A DNA stretch of 64,000 bases from NCBI GenBank assembly GCA_018882795.1, contig VERJ01000001.1, positions 83,461-147,460 of the forward strand, read 5' to 3'. Under the pieces are notes generated by a model. That model did no database searches. It had not been told where the DNA came from and saw only the letters and a program-made list of their open reading frames with translations. Both the position numbers and the translations under genes were made by a program. The stretch's first letter is position 1; each line of letters begins with the position of its first letter. Of the stretch, positions 30,443 through 40,900 are shown piece by piece. Source of the stretch: Burkholderiaceae bacterium. GTDB taxonomy: Bacteria > Pseudomonadota > Gammaproteobacteria > Burkholderiales > Burkholderiaceae_A.

Positions 30443-32440
30443 TTACATTAACCGCTGAAACAAATTCGATGACTCAAGCCGGGCAAAAATCGAGCGCGCT
30501 GCCTCCAGCAGGGTCTGCGTTCTGACCAGGCCCGCCGATGCCTCGGCAATATCCGTATCCAGCAGTCGCGAGCGATGGGCCTCCAGCTCTGTTGCCTTGG
30601 TGTCCAGCGCCGCTTTTGCCGCATCCACCTGTGCGCCGATCACACCCGCTCGGATCTGATACTGCAGGACCTGATCTGTGGCTGAATTCAAATTCGAGAT
30701 TTTGCCCGTAAAGTCGGATTCAAGCGTGCCTGACACCGCCGCCCGCTCAAGGGATTCCACAAACGCCAGGGCATCGGCCAGGACATCCCGTGAAGTGGCG
30801 GTCGTATTGCCCAGGGCCTCACGGAAGCTGATGCCCTCGGGCACCCAGATGCCGGGTTCGACCTCGATCTGTTTCACCTTCGGATCGACGCGGAAGGCGA
30901 TCGTATCGGTGGTACGGAGATTCTTGGGATCGCCCACCATAGTGAAGGCCAGATCGTAGAAGTCCACCGGCTCATTTGAAGCATTTCCGAAATTAATGGA
31001 CGTGGTCTTGGTGGTGGCGTTATAGGCGACCCCACCGTCACTGGCGGTGACTGTTTTTACGGCCTCACCGTTAAATTTCAGCGTGGCCGAAGTGATTTCC
31101 TGCACATCAGAGATCACCTTGATGTCGTCCAGATAGAGCGACATGTCTCCGATGTCCGGATCCACAGGTGCGGAGACGGCTGACGTCACGCGTAGCGAAT
31201 AGGCACCGTCTTTGGTAACGCCCAGCGATGTATTGTCAAAACTCCAGTCGGGAGAATTTGCCGTGATGAGCTTGGTATCTACCACCAACCCATCCGAATC
31301 GATCAATTCAATTTTTGCATCGATGACCGCATTTACTGTCCCTTCAGTTTTCCAGCGGAAACTGATGAGGTCATCTTTTAATAAATTAACAGGCTGTGTC
31401 GAATTCAGCACGAGCTGATTTGCGGAGGTAATGCCTTCCTGCTTCAGAATCAGGGCACTGCCACTGCCGAAGGGTGTCTGGGTTTTGTTGGCGAATTCCA
31501 GTGTCTGCCCAGGCCCGACCGTGGCGGTCCAGCCTGCCACCGTGGCGGTGCCATTCTGGTAGACCACACCCGTGGTGTCGAAATTGCCGTTAAGGAACTG
31601 CTCGCCCTTGTTGAGTTCAACGGTAAACGCGCCATCGGCATGCATACGGGCCGTTTTGTCCAATTGAAGGACAACAGGATTGGCCTCAAAGCTCAGCTCA
31701 GTGGCGGCATCGGGCCTACCCACGATGGATAAGCGCAGATTAAAAAACGCATCCGGCGTCTGCGGGAACTGCAATATTTTCTTATCGGGATCGTAGGTGC
31801 CGATGTAATACGTATTGCTCGTACCATCCGGGCCAAGGCCCGCGATCTGTAGACGCGCATCCGTGACGAATTCCTCTGGCGACCCACCGATAGATCGTGT
31901 GGTGAAACCGTCAATCTTGTAGGTACCAGCCTTGTGAAATACCGCATCGGCATCGATCACCGCACTGGAGACAGACTCATCTGCGCTGGCAACCTTCGGC
32001 TGATCCAGGCGTGCCACATTGGTTGTGCGCAGCAGGTAGCGCTCATCGTTAGTATCCATGGCCACGGCCTGCTGGGCCAGCTGCTCATAGGCGGCCCGGG
32101 CACGTTGGGCCAGGCCCTGCAGACCCACCTTGCCAATGGCTGCATCGCGGGCCTGCACCGACATCTGCTGCATATCGGCCAGTACATCGTGCATCGCGCC
32201 CAACTGGGCATCAGCCAGCGCCATGCGTGTGGCCACAAAATCCTGATTGGCCTTCAGCATCTTGTACTTTGACTGGTCGAACTGGATTTCAACCCCACGC
32301 GCAACCGCCACTGCACCATCCGATGCTTTAGCGTATTTATTGCCCGATGAAATCTGCTGCTGCCATTTCATGGCCTCGACGGATTGCTGCTGAATCGACT
32401 TGATTCCGGCATCCAGGAGTTGATAGCTGCTCACACGCAT
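30443..32440 (-). CDS. flgL: Flagellar hook-associated protein 3 (FlgL), enlarged
   Basis: Flagellin-like N-terminus (MRVSSYQLLDAGIKSIQQQS) and C-terminus (LDTDIAEASAGLVRTQTLLEAARSIFARLESSNLFQRLM); 665 aa with large central insertion. Confidence 0.93.
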   Translation of the reverse strand: MRVSSYQLLDAGIKSIQQQSVEAMKWQQQISSGNKYAKASDGAVAVARGVEIQFDQSKYKMLKANQDFVATRMALADAQLGAMHDVLADMQQMSVQARDAAIGKVGLQGLAQRARAAYEQLAQQAVAMDTNDERYLLRTTNVARLDQPKVASADESVSSAVIDADAVFHKAGTYKIDGFTTRSIGGSPEEFVTDARLQIAGLGPDGTSNTYYIGTYDPDKKILQFPQTPDAFFNLRLSIVGRPDAATELSFEANPVVLQLDKTARMHADGAFTVELNKGEQFLNGNFDTTGVVYQNGTATVAGWTATVGPGQTLEFANKTQTPFGSGSALILKQEGITSANQLVLNSTQPVNLLKDDLISFRWKTEGTVNAVIDAKIELIDSDGLVVDTKLITANSPDWSFDNTSLGVTKDGAYSLRVTSAVSAPVDPDIGDMSLYLDDIKVISDVQEITSATLKFNGEAVKTVTASDGGVAYNATTKTTSINFGNASNEPVDFYDLAFTMVGDPKNLRTTDTIAFRVDPKVKQIEVEPGIWVPEGISFREALGNTTATSRDVLADALAFVESLERAAVSGTLESDFTGKISNLNSATDQVLQYQIRAGVIGAQVDAAKAALDTKATELEAHRSRLLDTDIAEASAGLVRTQTLLEAARSIFARLESSNLFQRLM

Positions 32441-32453
32441 CGCTGTCTAATCC

Positions 32454-33947
32454 TTATCGAGAGATCATCGACAACAGGGTGTCGAACATTTGATTGCCGG
32501 TTTGAATAATTTTGCTCGAAGCAGCATAGAGCTGCTGAAACTTCACCATATTGGCAGCTTCTTCGTCTAGATTAACCCCGGAGATTGACTCCCGGCGGTC
32601 ATTCAGAACATTCATGATCGACTTGTTCGCCTGATCGTTGGCGACCCAGCCCGCAATGGTATGGCCCACCGTGGCCACCACATCAGCAATCGGGTCACTG
32701 AATACCGAGCGTAATTTCTCCATGGCGAAAACATGATCGGATTCAATCTGCCACTCGTTGGCGTTTTGAGGGGCAACGGACACCATATTGCGGGCCTTCA
32801 ACTCAGAAAGTCCTGCACTATAGGTCGAAGACTGCGGATCCAATCGATCGCGTAACGCATAGACATCATTGGGACTCAGAATCGTGGGGATCTCTTTGGC
32901 AAAGGCATCCGTGGCCGTGTTCGACACAATGTTACCTGTCGACGTTTTAAATCCATACACCGGATTCGGACTGATGTCGTTCACTGTTTTCATCAAACCG
33001 ATCGCCACCGTATCCAGGCGACGATTCAGGTCCGGAATAAAATCCCGAATAATGTGCAGATAGGCGCCGGCATCGCCCCCCTGAATAAAGGAGGTTGCAA
33101 TCACCGGCGTGGTGAGGTTGTATTCCCGCGGAAAAAATGCCTCGGGGAACTGTGACTTATAGGTTTTGTATTCCACCTGAATCTGATCGACACTGCCTTC
33201 CAGATTGTTGGTCAGAAATCGGTGGGCACCGGCGCCCTCGACCAGAGGAATACCCTCCAGATAATGCGTGGCGGTCCCATCGGCATTGACCACCGACTGG
33301 CCACCGACCAGCTTCTGCAGGCCCATCAATAAACGATCGCGCTCGTCCAGAAAATCGGCAGAGGGGGCAAAGTTGCCTTCACTCGTGCCCGCCAGAATCT
33401 GGACATTGATGCGGGCGAGTTTTTCAGTGATGCCATTCACACTTTCCAGCGTATTTTTTAATGCAATCCGAGAATCGGCCTCTACCTGGGAGATGGTGTT
33501 GGCCAGGCCCACCACACGCTGCACCACCAGATCGGCCTTGCCGGTCAAATTGGAGCGATAGGCCACGCTCTCTGGGGCGCCGACCATTTGGCCCGCCGCA
33601 TCGAAAAACTGGGATACGGCTGTAGAGAGTGAATTTGCGCCATCGGCCACAATCACATCCAGCATTTCGGTGGCCTGCACCAGGGTCTCGGAATAACTTG
33701 TTTTGCCCTGCTGGACCAGTCGCTGGGATTCGAGCAGACGGGAATAATCCCGAACAAATCCTTCGACTGCGAAACTGGTGCCCGTTATTAAAGAGGAATT
33801 GGGTGCCAGACGGTTAATGACCGCATTGGCATCCCGGCGGCTGTAGCCATCGACTGAGGCACCCGCGACGTTTTGCGAGGTGACCAGCAGGCCGGCCTGG
33901 GCAACCTTCAGGCCCGCCTGTGCTGTGCTCATGATTGAAGAGGTCAC
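32454..33947 (-). CDS. flgK: Flagellar hook-associated protein 1 (FlgK)
   Basis: STAQAGLKVAQAGLLVTSQNVAGASVDGYSRRDA and ESISGVNLDEEAANMVKFQQLYAASSKIIQT. Confidence 0.96.
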   Translation of the reverse strand: MTSSIMSTAQAGLKVAQAGLLVTSQNVAGASVDGYSRRDANAVINRLAPNSSLITGTSFAVEGFVRDYSRLLESQRLVQQGKTSYSETLVQATEMLDVIVADGANSLSTAVSQFFDAAGQMVGAPESVAYRSNLTGKADLVVQRVVGLANTISQVEADSRIALKNTLESVNGITEKLARINVQILAGTSEGNFAPSADFLDERDRLLMGLQKLVGGQSVVNADGTATHYLEGIPLVEGAGAHRFLTNNLEGSVDQIQVEYKTYKSQFPEAFFPREYNLTTPVIATSFIQGGDAGAYLHIIRDFIPDLNRRLDTVAIGLMKTVNDISPNPVYGFKTSTGNIVSNTATDAFAKEIPTILSPNDVYALRDRLDPQSSTYSAGLSELKARNMVSVAPQNANEWQIESDHVFAMEKLRSVFSDPIADVVATVGHTIAGWVANDQANKSIMNVLNDRRESISGVNLDEEAANMVKFQQLYAASSKIIQTGNQMFDTLLSMISR

Positions 33948-33968
33948 GGTCAGGGTTCCTTGTTGCGA

Positions 33969-34364
33969 TTACCGGTTCTTATCCAGTACATCAACGGCAT
34001 TTTCGAAAGAATTGCTTAGGCGACTGATCCCGCTTGAAGCGGCCTCGGCAGGGCTTTGAACACGATTCCTGACCTGCATCAGCATCTGGTCCACCATGGG
34101 CTTTACAAAGCCGACACCGCCTTGCTTGCTCATGAGAAATGCGAGCTGGTCATCCACCATGTTGTCGTAAGTGGCCATGGGGCCCTCACGCGGCTCAATG
34201 CTTGCCTTACGGGCAGCCTCGATCCATTTGCGAATCATGATGTTTTCAAATCCGCGGGCAGCCTCTTCAAGCTGGGCACGCGTATCACCACTTTTACGCA
34301 TGCGATTGGCTTGGGCCTGTTGGGCCGAGAGATCCCAGGGAGAGATGGCGAGAATCGGCTCCAT
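33969..34364 (-). CDS. flgJ: FlgJ-type rod-binding protein (single domain)
   Basis: 131 aa; AARGFENIMIRKWIEAARKASI, YDNMVDDQLAFLMSKQGGVGFVKPMVDQM; no glucosaminidase domain. Confidence 0.88.
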   Translation of the reverse strand: MEPILAISPWDLSAQQAQANRMRKSGDTRAQLEEAARGFENIMIRKWIEAARKASIEPREGPMATYDNMVDDQLAFLMSKQGGVGFVKPMVDQMLMQVRNRVQSPAEAASSGISRLSNSFENAVDVLDKNR

Positions 34365-34368
34365 GGCC

Positions 34369-35508
34369 TTAAATCACCTCGAGTTCGGCCTGAAGCGCAC
34401 CGGAGGCTTTGAGTGCCTGCAGAATTGCCATCAGATCCGCGGGCTTTGCGCCCAGAACATTCAATGCGCGCACCACGTCATCAAGCGACGCGCCTGCGGG
34501 AACTTTCACCAGACCACCCTCAACGCCCTCTTGCTGGATATCAATCTGGGCCTGATTCACAACCGAGGTCTGGCCGCGGCTGAAGGGCTCCGGCTGGCTG
34601 ACAGCAGGTTCGGCCTGAATCTTCACCGACAGATTGCCGTGGGCGACAGCCGATGCTGCGAGCTTGACTTCCTGATTCATCACCACCGATCCGGTGCGAG
34701 AGTTGACCACCACCTTGGCGCGGTCGGGCGCATTGGCCACAGTCAGGTTTTCCAAGTCCGCCATAAAGGCCATGCGGGCAAGGGGATCTGTCGGCACCGC
34801 GACACGTAATGAACGGGCATCCTGAGGCTGTGCCACGCCGGGACCAAAGCGCTTGGCAATGGCCTCGGTGGTTCTACGCATCAGGCTGTAATCGCTCTTG
34901 TAGAGATCAAGCTGAAGAAATTGTCCAGTCGCCTGAGACGACGGTGCACGCTCAACCAAGCCACCCGCGGGAATACGGCCAGCACCGAGATGATTGACCG
35001 TGGCGCTACTGCCTGCGGCAGCTGCACCCGCACCGCCCACAAAGACGTTGCCCTGGGCCAAGGCATAGATCTGTCCATCAGCGCCACGCAGCGGTGTCAT
35101 GAGCAGCGTGCCACCACGCAGGCTTCGGGCATTACCCATGGAAGACACGGTGAGATCAATCTTCTGGCCAGGACGGGACATCGGCGGCAGATCGGCCGTG
35201 ACCATCACTGCAGCGATATTTCGGGTCTGGGCTGATGTACCCGGAGGAATGGTCACGCCGAGGGACTGCAGCATGGCCAGCGTACTCTGTAATGTGAAAG
35301 GACTCTGTGTGGTCTGATCACCGGAGCCATCCAGGCCCACCACCAGTCCATAACCAATCAACTGATTGGAGCGCTCACCCGAGACAGAGGCAATCTCTTT
35401 GATGCGCTGCTGGGCTGGTGCCTCGGCAGCGATAAAGGCCTGGGCGAGCAATAAGGCAGCTACGAGATACCACCAGCGCTGAGTCACAACTTTTTTCTGA
35501 ACATTCAT
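34369..35508 (-). CDS. flgI: Flagellar P-ring protein FlgI
   Basis: RIKEIASVSGERSNQLIGYGLVVGLDGSGDQTTQSPFT. Confidence 0.98.
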   Translation of the reverse strand: MNVQKKVVTQRWWYLVAALLLAQAFIAAEAPAQQRIKEIASVSGERSNQLIGYGLVVGLDGSGDQTTQSPFTLQSTLAMLQSLGVTIPPGTSAQTRNIAAVMVTADLPPMSRPGQKIDLTVSSMGNARSLRGGTLLMTPLRGADGQIYALAQGNVFVGGAGAAAAGSSATVNHLGAGRIPAGGLVERAPSSQATGQFLQLDLYKSDYSLMRRTTEAIAKRFGPGVAQPQDARSLRVAVPTDPLARMAFMADLENLTVANAPDRAKVVVNSRTGSVVMNQEVKLAASAVAHGNLSVKIQAEPAVSQPEPFSRGQTSVVNQAQIDIQQEGVEGGLVKVPAGASLDDVVRALNVLGAKPADLMAILQALKASGALQAELEVI

Positions 35509-35520
35509 GATGCGGCCCCT

Positions 35521-36291
35521 TTAAAACGGCGAGATCTTCATCAGTACACCCGTCAGCCATCCGGGTTTACTGGTGTCATCACCAAAGCCACGGCCGCGAT
35601 ACTCAAGGCGCAAATCGGCCACCCTATCCGATGTCACCTGGTTACGTACCAGTACGGCAGGGCTAACCACGCCGCTGACCCGGATGATTTCTTCTTCAGA
35701 GCTGACCGCAACCTGTTTTTCTCCAGCCACGACCAGGTTACCGTTGGGCAGCACCTCCATCACCGTCACCGTGATGGTTCCGGTGAAGGCGTTTTGTGCG
35801 GCGGCAGTCCCTGCCCCTTCGTATTCAACAGTGCCCTCGGCGGTGATGCCGTTCACGCTGTTGGCTGCTGCCGTTGCGCGGCCAGCAAGACTGCGTGCAA
35901 TTCCGGAGCCAGGCAGGCCCTTCACAACACCACTAATATTCGATAAGGAGGAGAGATCAGCAGTGATGTCAGCAGTCGATGTTTTTTCTGCAGAGGCATT
36001 ACTGGACCGATTGGCAGAGGTCCGTTCGTTCAAAACAATCGTCAGCGTGTCGCCGACATTGCGTGCACGCGGGTCTTCAAATAAAGGCCGATACTGGCCC
36101 GTGGCCCCTGGGGTTGTGGGGAAAAGGCTACCTGGGTTAGACGGTGCGTTATTCAGTGATGGGGGCCGTGTAGAGGTGGATCCCTTCACCAGAGGCTCTT
36201 TGTCTGCAGTTGCGCAGCCGGTGAGCACCAATGCGGCGGCAAATGACACCAGAAAAATAATGCCTGATTTTCTAAAGAAGCCTAATTCCAT
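35521..36291 (-). CDS. flgH: Flagellar L-ring lipoprotein FlgH
   Basis: Lipobox LTGCA; LFEDPRARNVGDTLTIVLNERTSA; VLPNGNLVVAGEKQV. Confidence 0.97.
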   Translation of the reverse strand: MELGFFRKSGIIFLVSFAAALVLTGCATADKEPLVKGSTSTRPPSLNNAPSNPGSLFPTTPGATGQYRPLFEDPRARNVGDTLTIVLNERTSANRSSNASAEKTSTADITADLSSLSNISGVVKGLPGSGIARSLAGRATAAANSVNGITAEGTVEYEGAGTAAAQNAFTGTITVTVMEVLPNGNLVVAGEKQVAVSSEEEIIRVSGVVSPAVLVRNQVTSDRVADLRLEYRGRGFGDDTSKPGWLTGVLMKISPF

Positions 36292-36293
36292 GA

Positions 36294-37076
36294 TTACATC
36301 TGCCCTAAGCGTTGCAGCATGTCATCAGAAGCGCTGATGGCGCGGGTATTGATCTCATAGGCCCGTTGGGCAACGATCATGCTGACCAGTTCTTCGGCCA
36401 GATTCACATTCGATGCCTCGATGAAGTACTGACGTAATGCGCCGATGCCATTTGCAGCAGGAGCACCCTGCTGTGGGTTACCGGATGCGGCGGTTTCTAA
36501 ATATAAATTCTGGCCAATGGACGTCAGACCAGCTGGATTGGAGAAGGTCGCCAGCTGCAGCTGCCCAGCCTGAATCGGCACTGGATTGCCCTGCACGGTG
36601 TAGGTGACTTCGCCGGACTGGGCAATATTGATCGAAGTCGCCTCTCCGGGAATCGTGATGCCCGGGGCAACCCGAAAGCCTGTCTGAGTCACAATTTCGC
36701 CCGCTGCGCTGCGCGTGAAGTTGCCATCGCGCGTGTAAGCGATCGTGCCATCGGGCAGATTGATTTGGAAAAAACCGTTTCCATAAATAGCCACATCCAG
36801 GGGGTTCTGGGTCTGGTTCAAGGCACCCTGAATATGAATCCGCTCGGTCGCAGCAACACGGGCACCCGCGCCAAGCTGCAGGCCACTGGGCGACTGGGCA
36901 TCTCCCTGGGTTGGACCGCCGGGCTGTCGAATCGTCTGATAAATCAGATCCTCAAACATCGGCTTGACACGCTTAAAACCTGCAGTCGTGCCGTTGGCCA
37001 GGTTGTTAGAGATCACATCCAGGTGAGTCTGCTGAACATCAAGGCCGGTTTTAGCAATCCAGAGTGAACGAATCAT
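36294..37076 (-). CDS. flgG: Flagellar basal-body rod protein FlgG
   Basis: MIRSLWIAKTGLDVQQTHLDVISNNLANGTTAGFKR. Confidence 0.98.
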   Translation of the reverse strand: MIRSLWIAKTGLDVQQTHLDVISNNLANGTTAGFKRVKPMFEDLIYQTIRQPGGPTQGDAQSPSGLQLGAGARVAATERIHIQGALNQTQNPLDVAIYGNGFFQINLPDGTIAYTRDGNFTRSAAGEIVTQTGFRVAPGITIPGEATSINIAQSGEVTYTVQGNPVPIQAGQLQLATFSNPAGLTSIGQNLYLETAASGNPQQGAPAANGIGALRQYFIEASNVNLAEELVSMIVAQRAYEINTRAISASDDMLQRLGQM

Positions 37077-37103
37077 GATGGCGATCCTTGTGTACGGTTT
37101 CCG

Positions 37104-37850
37104 TTAGAAGTTGGACAGGGTCATCAGGATGTTGGCCTGACGCGAGTTCTGTTCGGCGGTCTGAATGACCCGCATGTTCAGTTCGAACATCCGGGTCTGG
37201 TTGATCATTTGGACCATGGCATTGGCAGCATTCACATTGCTGGTCTCATAGGCGCCCTGACGAACACGGACTGAGGCATCCAACTCCGCAGGGGGCTGAT
37301 TTTTGGGAAGTTCAAAAAAACCATCTTCCGCACGCACCAGATCACGGATATTCGGATTGACCAGTTTGAGCTGGGCCACCTGGTTCAGACGCTGTTCGCC
37401 ATTTTCACGAACCCAGACAATGCCGTTGTTGCTGATTTCGACCTCGGCGTTACGTGGAATGGTGATCTCGCCACCCTCGCCCATCACCGATACATCGCGA
37501 CCAATTCTGAGCACACCGTTTTCATCACGGAAAAAACGGCCGTTACGGGTGTAGACCTCGGAACCATCGGCGCGTCGAACTGCGAAAAATCCCTGGGTGG
37601 CAATCGCGACATCAAAGGGATTGTCGGTGCTCTCAATGGCACCAGGGTTGAAATAGGCTGTGGGGGTGGAATCCACCACGAAGGCTCTGGAATCGGCCTG
37701 CTCACCCTCCAGCGGTACCGCCCGAAATGCGGCGACCTGCTCGCGAAACCCGGGGGTGTGGACATTGGCCATGTTGTTGGACGTTGTGGCCAGCTGCCCC
37801 ATGGTGTGCTTGGCCCCCGTCATGGCGGTGTAAGCGATGCGATCAATCAT
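37104..37850 (-). CDS. flgF: Flagellar basal-body rod protein FlgF
   Basis: MIDRIAYTAMTGAKHTMGQLATTSNNMANVHTPGFREQ. Confidence 0.97.
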   Translation of the reverse strand: MIDRIAYTAMTGAKHTMGQLATTSNNMANVHTPGFREQVAAFRAVPLEGEQADSRAFVVDSTPTAYFNPGAIESTDNPFDVAIATQGFFAVRRADGSEVYTRNGRFFRDENGVLRIGRDVSVMGEGGEITIPRNAEVEISNNGIVWVRENGEQRLNQVAQLKLVNPNIRDLVRAEDGFFELPKNQPPAELDASVRVRQGAYETSNVNAANAMVQMINQTRMFELNMRVIQTAEQNSRQANILMTLSNF

Positions 37851-37914
37851 GTTTGCGTTCCGATAATTGCCTGGGAATGGGTCTTACCCACTACCAAGCA
37901 AGATCAGTGCCAGA

Positions 37915-40900
37915 TCAGCCGCCGGTCATTCGGATCGTGGTGGTCAGGGTGTCGTCAAAGGCCCGGATGGACTGGGAATTGGCCGAGTACATCCGCTGCT
38001 GGATCAGCAGCTTGACCAGCTCATTGGCCAAATCCACGTTGGAACCCTCCACAGCGCCCGCCCGAATACCGCCCAGGCCCTTCTGCCCCGGCTTACCGAC
38101 GATAACGTTGGGGTGGACTTCATCACCTGAAAGGTAGGAAGACTGGAAAACGTTGCCGCCGCTTGGGACCAGGCCATTGGTGGCGGCAAAATTTACCAAT
38201 ACCAGCTGGCCAGCAATAAAGTTGCGACCGTCGCCGTAGGTACCCACGATCTTGCCCTCGTCATCAATCGACACAGCGTTCAGCAAGGCAACCGAGCGGC
38301 CATCCTGGGTCGACTGATCCACGCCAAAGGGGGTGGCAAAATTGCGTGTACCGGTCAGATCTAAGGTAAACACAAGATCTGGATCCATAGACGTCGGAGT
38401 ATTACCCGGAGTCGTGACTTTGCCCGACAGCGTTACCTGAGACTCAAACGTTGGAATGCCAGTCACAGGGTTCGTGACCACTGCATCAATATTCTTTCCA
38501 CCCCAAAACTGCATTTCTGCGATTGGCTTATAAGCCCCATCTCCTACCGGGGGCGCCGGGAATCCCACATTGCCTGAGTAAAGGTTGTTGCCAGAGTTAT
38601 AGAACGTGCCATCAAGCGATCCGTATACCTCGTACTTGGTGGTGGTGGCTGTAAATTTCTGATTCTGTTGACCACGGAACAAGTCCCCACCCATGGAAAC
38701 ATTACTGCCATCTTGCAAGGTCAGTCGATAGGCAACGGGGTTATAAAAAATCAATGTATCGTTTGCCAGGGGCACGCTGGGTGTTCCCGACAATGTCAGC
38801 GTCGTTCCACTTACTCCGGATACTGTGATTGCATTACCCAGCGAGTCAACAACACGCGTTACCTTGCCATTATCAAGTTTATAAACAAACTGATCCTTTT
38901 CAATCTTGCTGTTTGCTGTGATATTGACGGTAGCAGAGCCCACCGGAGACGATGATGCGCTTGGCATCGTGGTGACAGGATTGAAAAACTCGAGCTTCTG
39001 ACCCTGCTGCAGAGTAATTGCTGTATCAAGTGCAATCGCGCCTGCGCCACTTACCGAAGAAGCTGCGGAAAATTGGTTACCGGGAACATCCGCGGTAAAG
39101 ACCACTTTCGCCCCGTCACGTGATGCAGTCACGGATGTGTGGGAAGGAGATGTGCTCAGATTAAACGCAGACACGATTGATGCTGCGATCCGTTCAAAAT
39201 CTGCCGTAGTCGATCCCTCCTCCTGTATGTCTGTTGACGTAACCGTATAGTTAAGATCCACACCGTTGACGTTGACAGTAACAACATCCCCAACGGCATA
39301 GTTACCGGAGATGGTTGTCTGGGTAACTTGCGCAACCGGTTTTGTGGAATTTGCTACCGTAGCCAAAGTCGCCGTTGTACCAGTACCGACACTAGCCGCA
39401 CTACCCTGCGCTAAGGTGTAACTAAGAGCAGATGAAACCGCGGCGTCTACGGTGAGCACACCACCCGAGGAGGATGCAATAGCACCCGAATTTGCGGCAT
39501 TGATTTTTGCTGCTAACGACGCAGCTATCGTTGCCTCAGTATCGGCCACACCCACCCCGTGAGTGTAAGTTGTACCACCAAGTGTAATATTTACTTCGTT
39601 ACCCGTTACATAAACACCTGCAGCGGCTGCAGCGAGAGTAACAGTGCGTTGATTGACCGATGCGTTGTCGGTAAACACACTATTCTTGGATGCGGTAATC
39701 AACGATCCCGCTGTGACCGACACTGGAGATAACGTGAATGAGTCACCGGGAATTTGAGACGTGAAAATTACGACATCTCCACGCGTGGTCGCCTGAACAT
39801 AGTTGTGCTCAGGTAGGGAGCTACGGTTATAAGCCGCGGCGAGATTAGTCGCCAACACCGATACCCCACCCGACACATCCGAAGCAGTGGTGGTGTATTC
39901 GACATCTTTTCCATTGATAGTGAGTTTTATGGTTTTTCCAGCATCGACGGTGCCACCTAGGGCAACTTTATCGATCTGTGCTTGTCGAACATTAGCGGTT
40001 GTTGTGGCCGTCGTGGACAACCCCCCATTAATCGCTACCGAACCTGCGGCGGCACTTACCGCTGTATTTGCCTCAATGCCATCAACCATCACGCGCGCAT
40101 ATTGCTGAATGTCAGCAGCTGAAAGAACGCTGATCTTGTCTGACGTGACAGCTCCGCCACCAGTCTTATCGACGATTGCCGCGGTCGCCCGATCAGACGA
40201 CGATACAAGCTTCAAACTTTTCGTGGTATCGGATGTCAGGACTACATTTTCTGGATCGGAACCCAAAGAGTTACGCGCCATCTCAGAGACTGGATAGCGA
40301 AAGCTTGCACCATCGTAGGTAATCGTCAGATTTTTATCATCGACCCGACGGTAGTAGAGCGTTAAAGTGTGCGCGCCACCATTATCATCTGCGCTGTAGA
40401 CCGTTTGAGACACCTTGTTATTAAAGCTAGAAGGCACATCGGGATTAAATGGCACTTTACCGGAGGGAAGATAAGTATTTGTTCGGGCGTCCAAATTTAC
40501 GGCAATTGTTGATAGGTTTGTAGTCTTAGGCTCGAGCGATGTTGGTGGCATGCTCAGACGCGATGTCCATTGATCATCCAAAGTAGCACCATCTTGTGAG
40601 GCATAGCCCGTAAGGTACATTCCGTTTTCATTAACGATGTAAGAGCGTTTCGGAAAATTTGGATCAACTTCTTTCGATACGGCGAACTGCCCGTTACGGG
40701 TGTAATAGACCTCATCCGGATCAACATTCGATGCCAAGCGAAACATTCCATTAGCACCAGTAATCGCCATGTCCAGGGTGTTAGCAGATTCCTGAACCGA
40801 GCCCATATTAAAGAGCCGACGAATATTCTGTTTCGCAGTGCCTTGACCGGCACGGGCAGGGTCGAGCGGGTTGATCGCCTTATAGAACTGGTCTTCAAAG

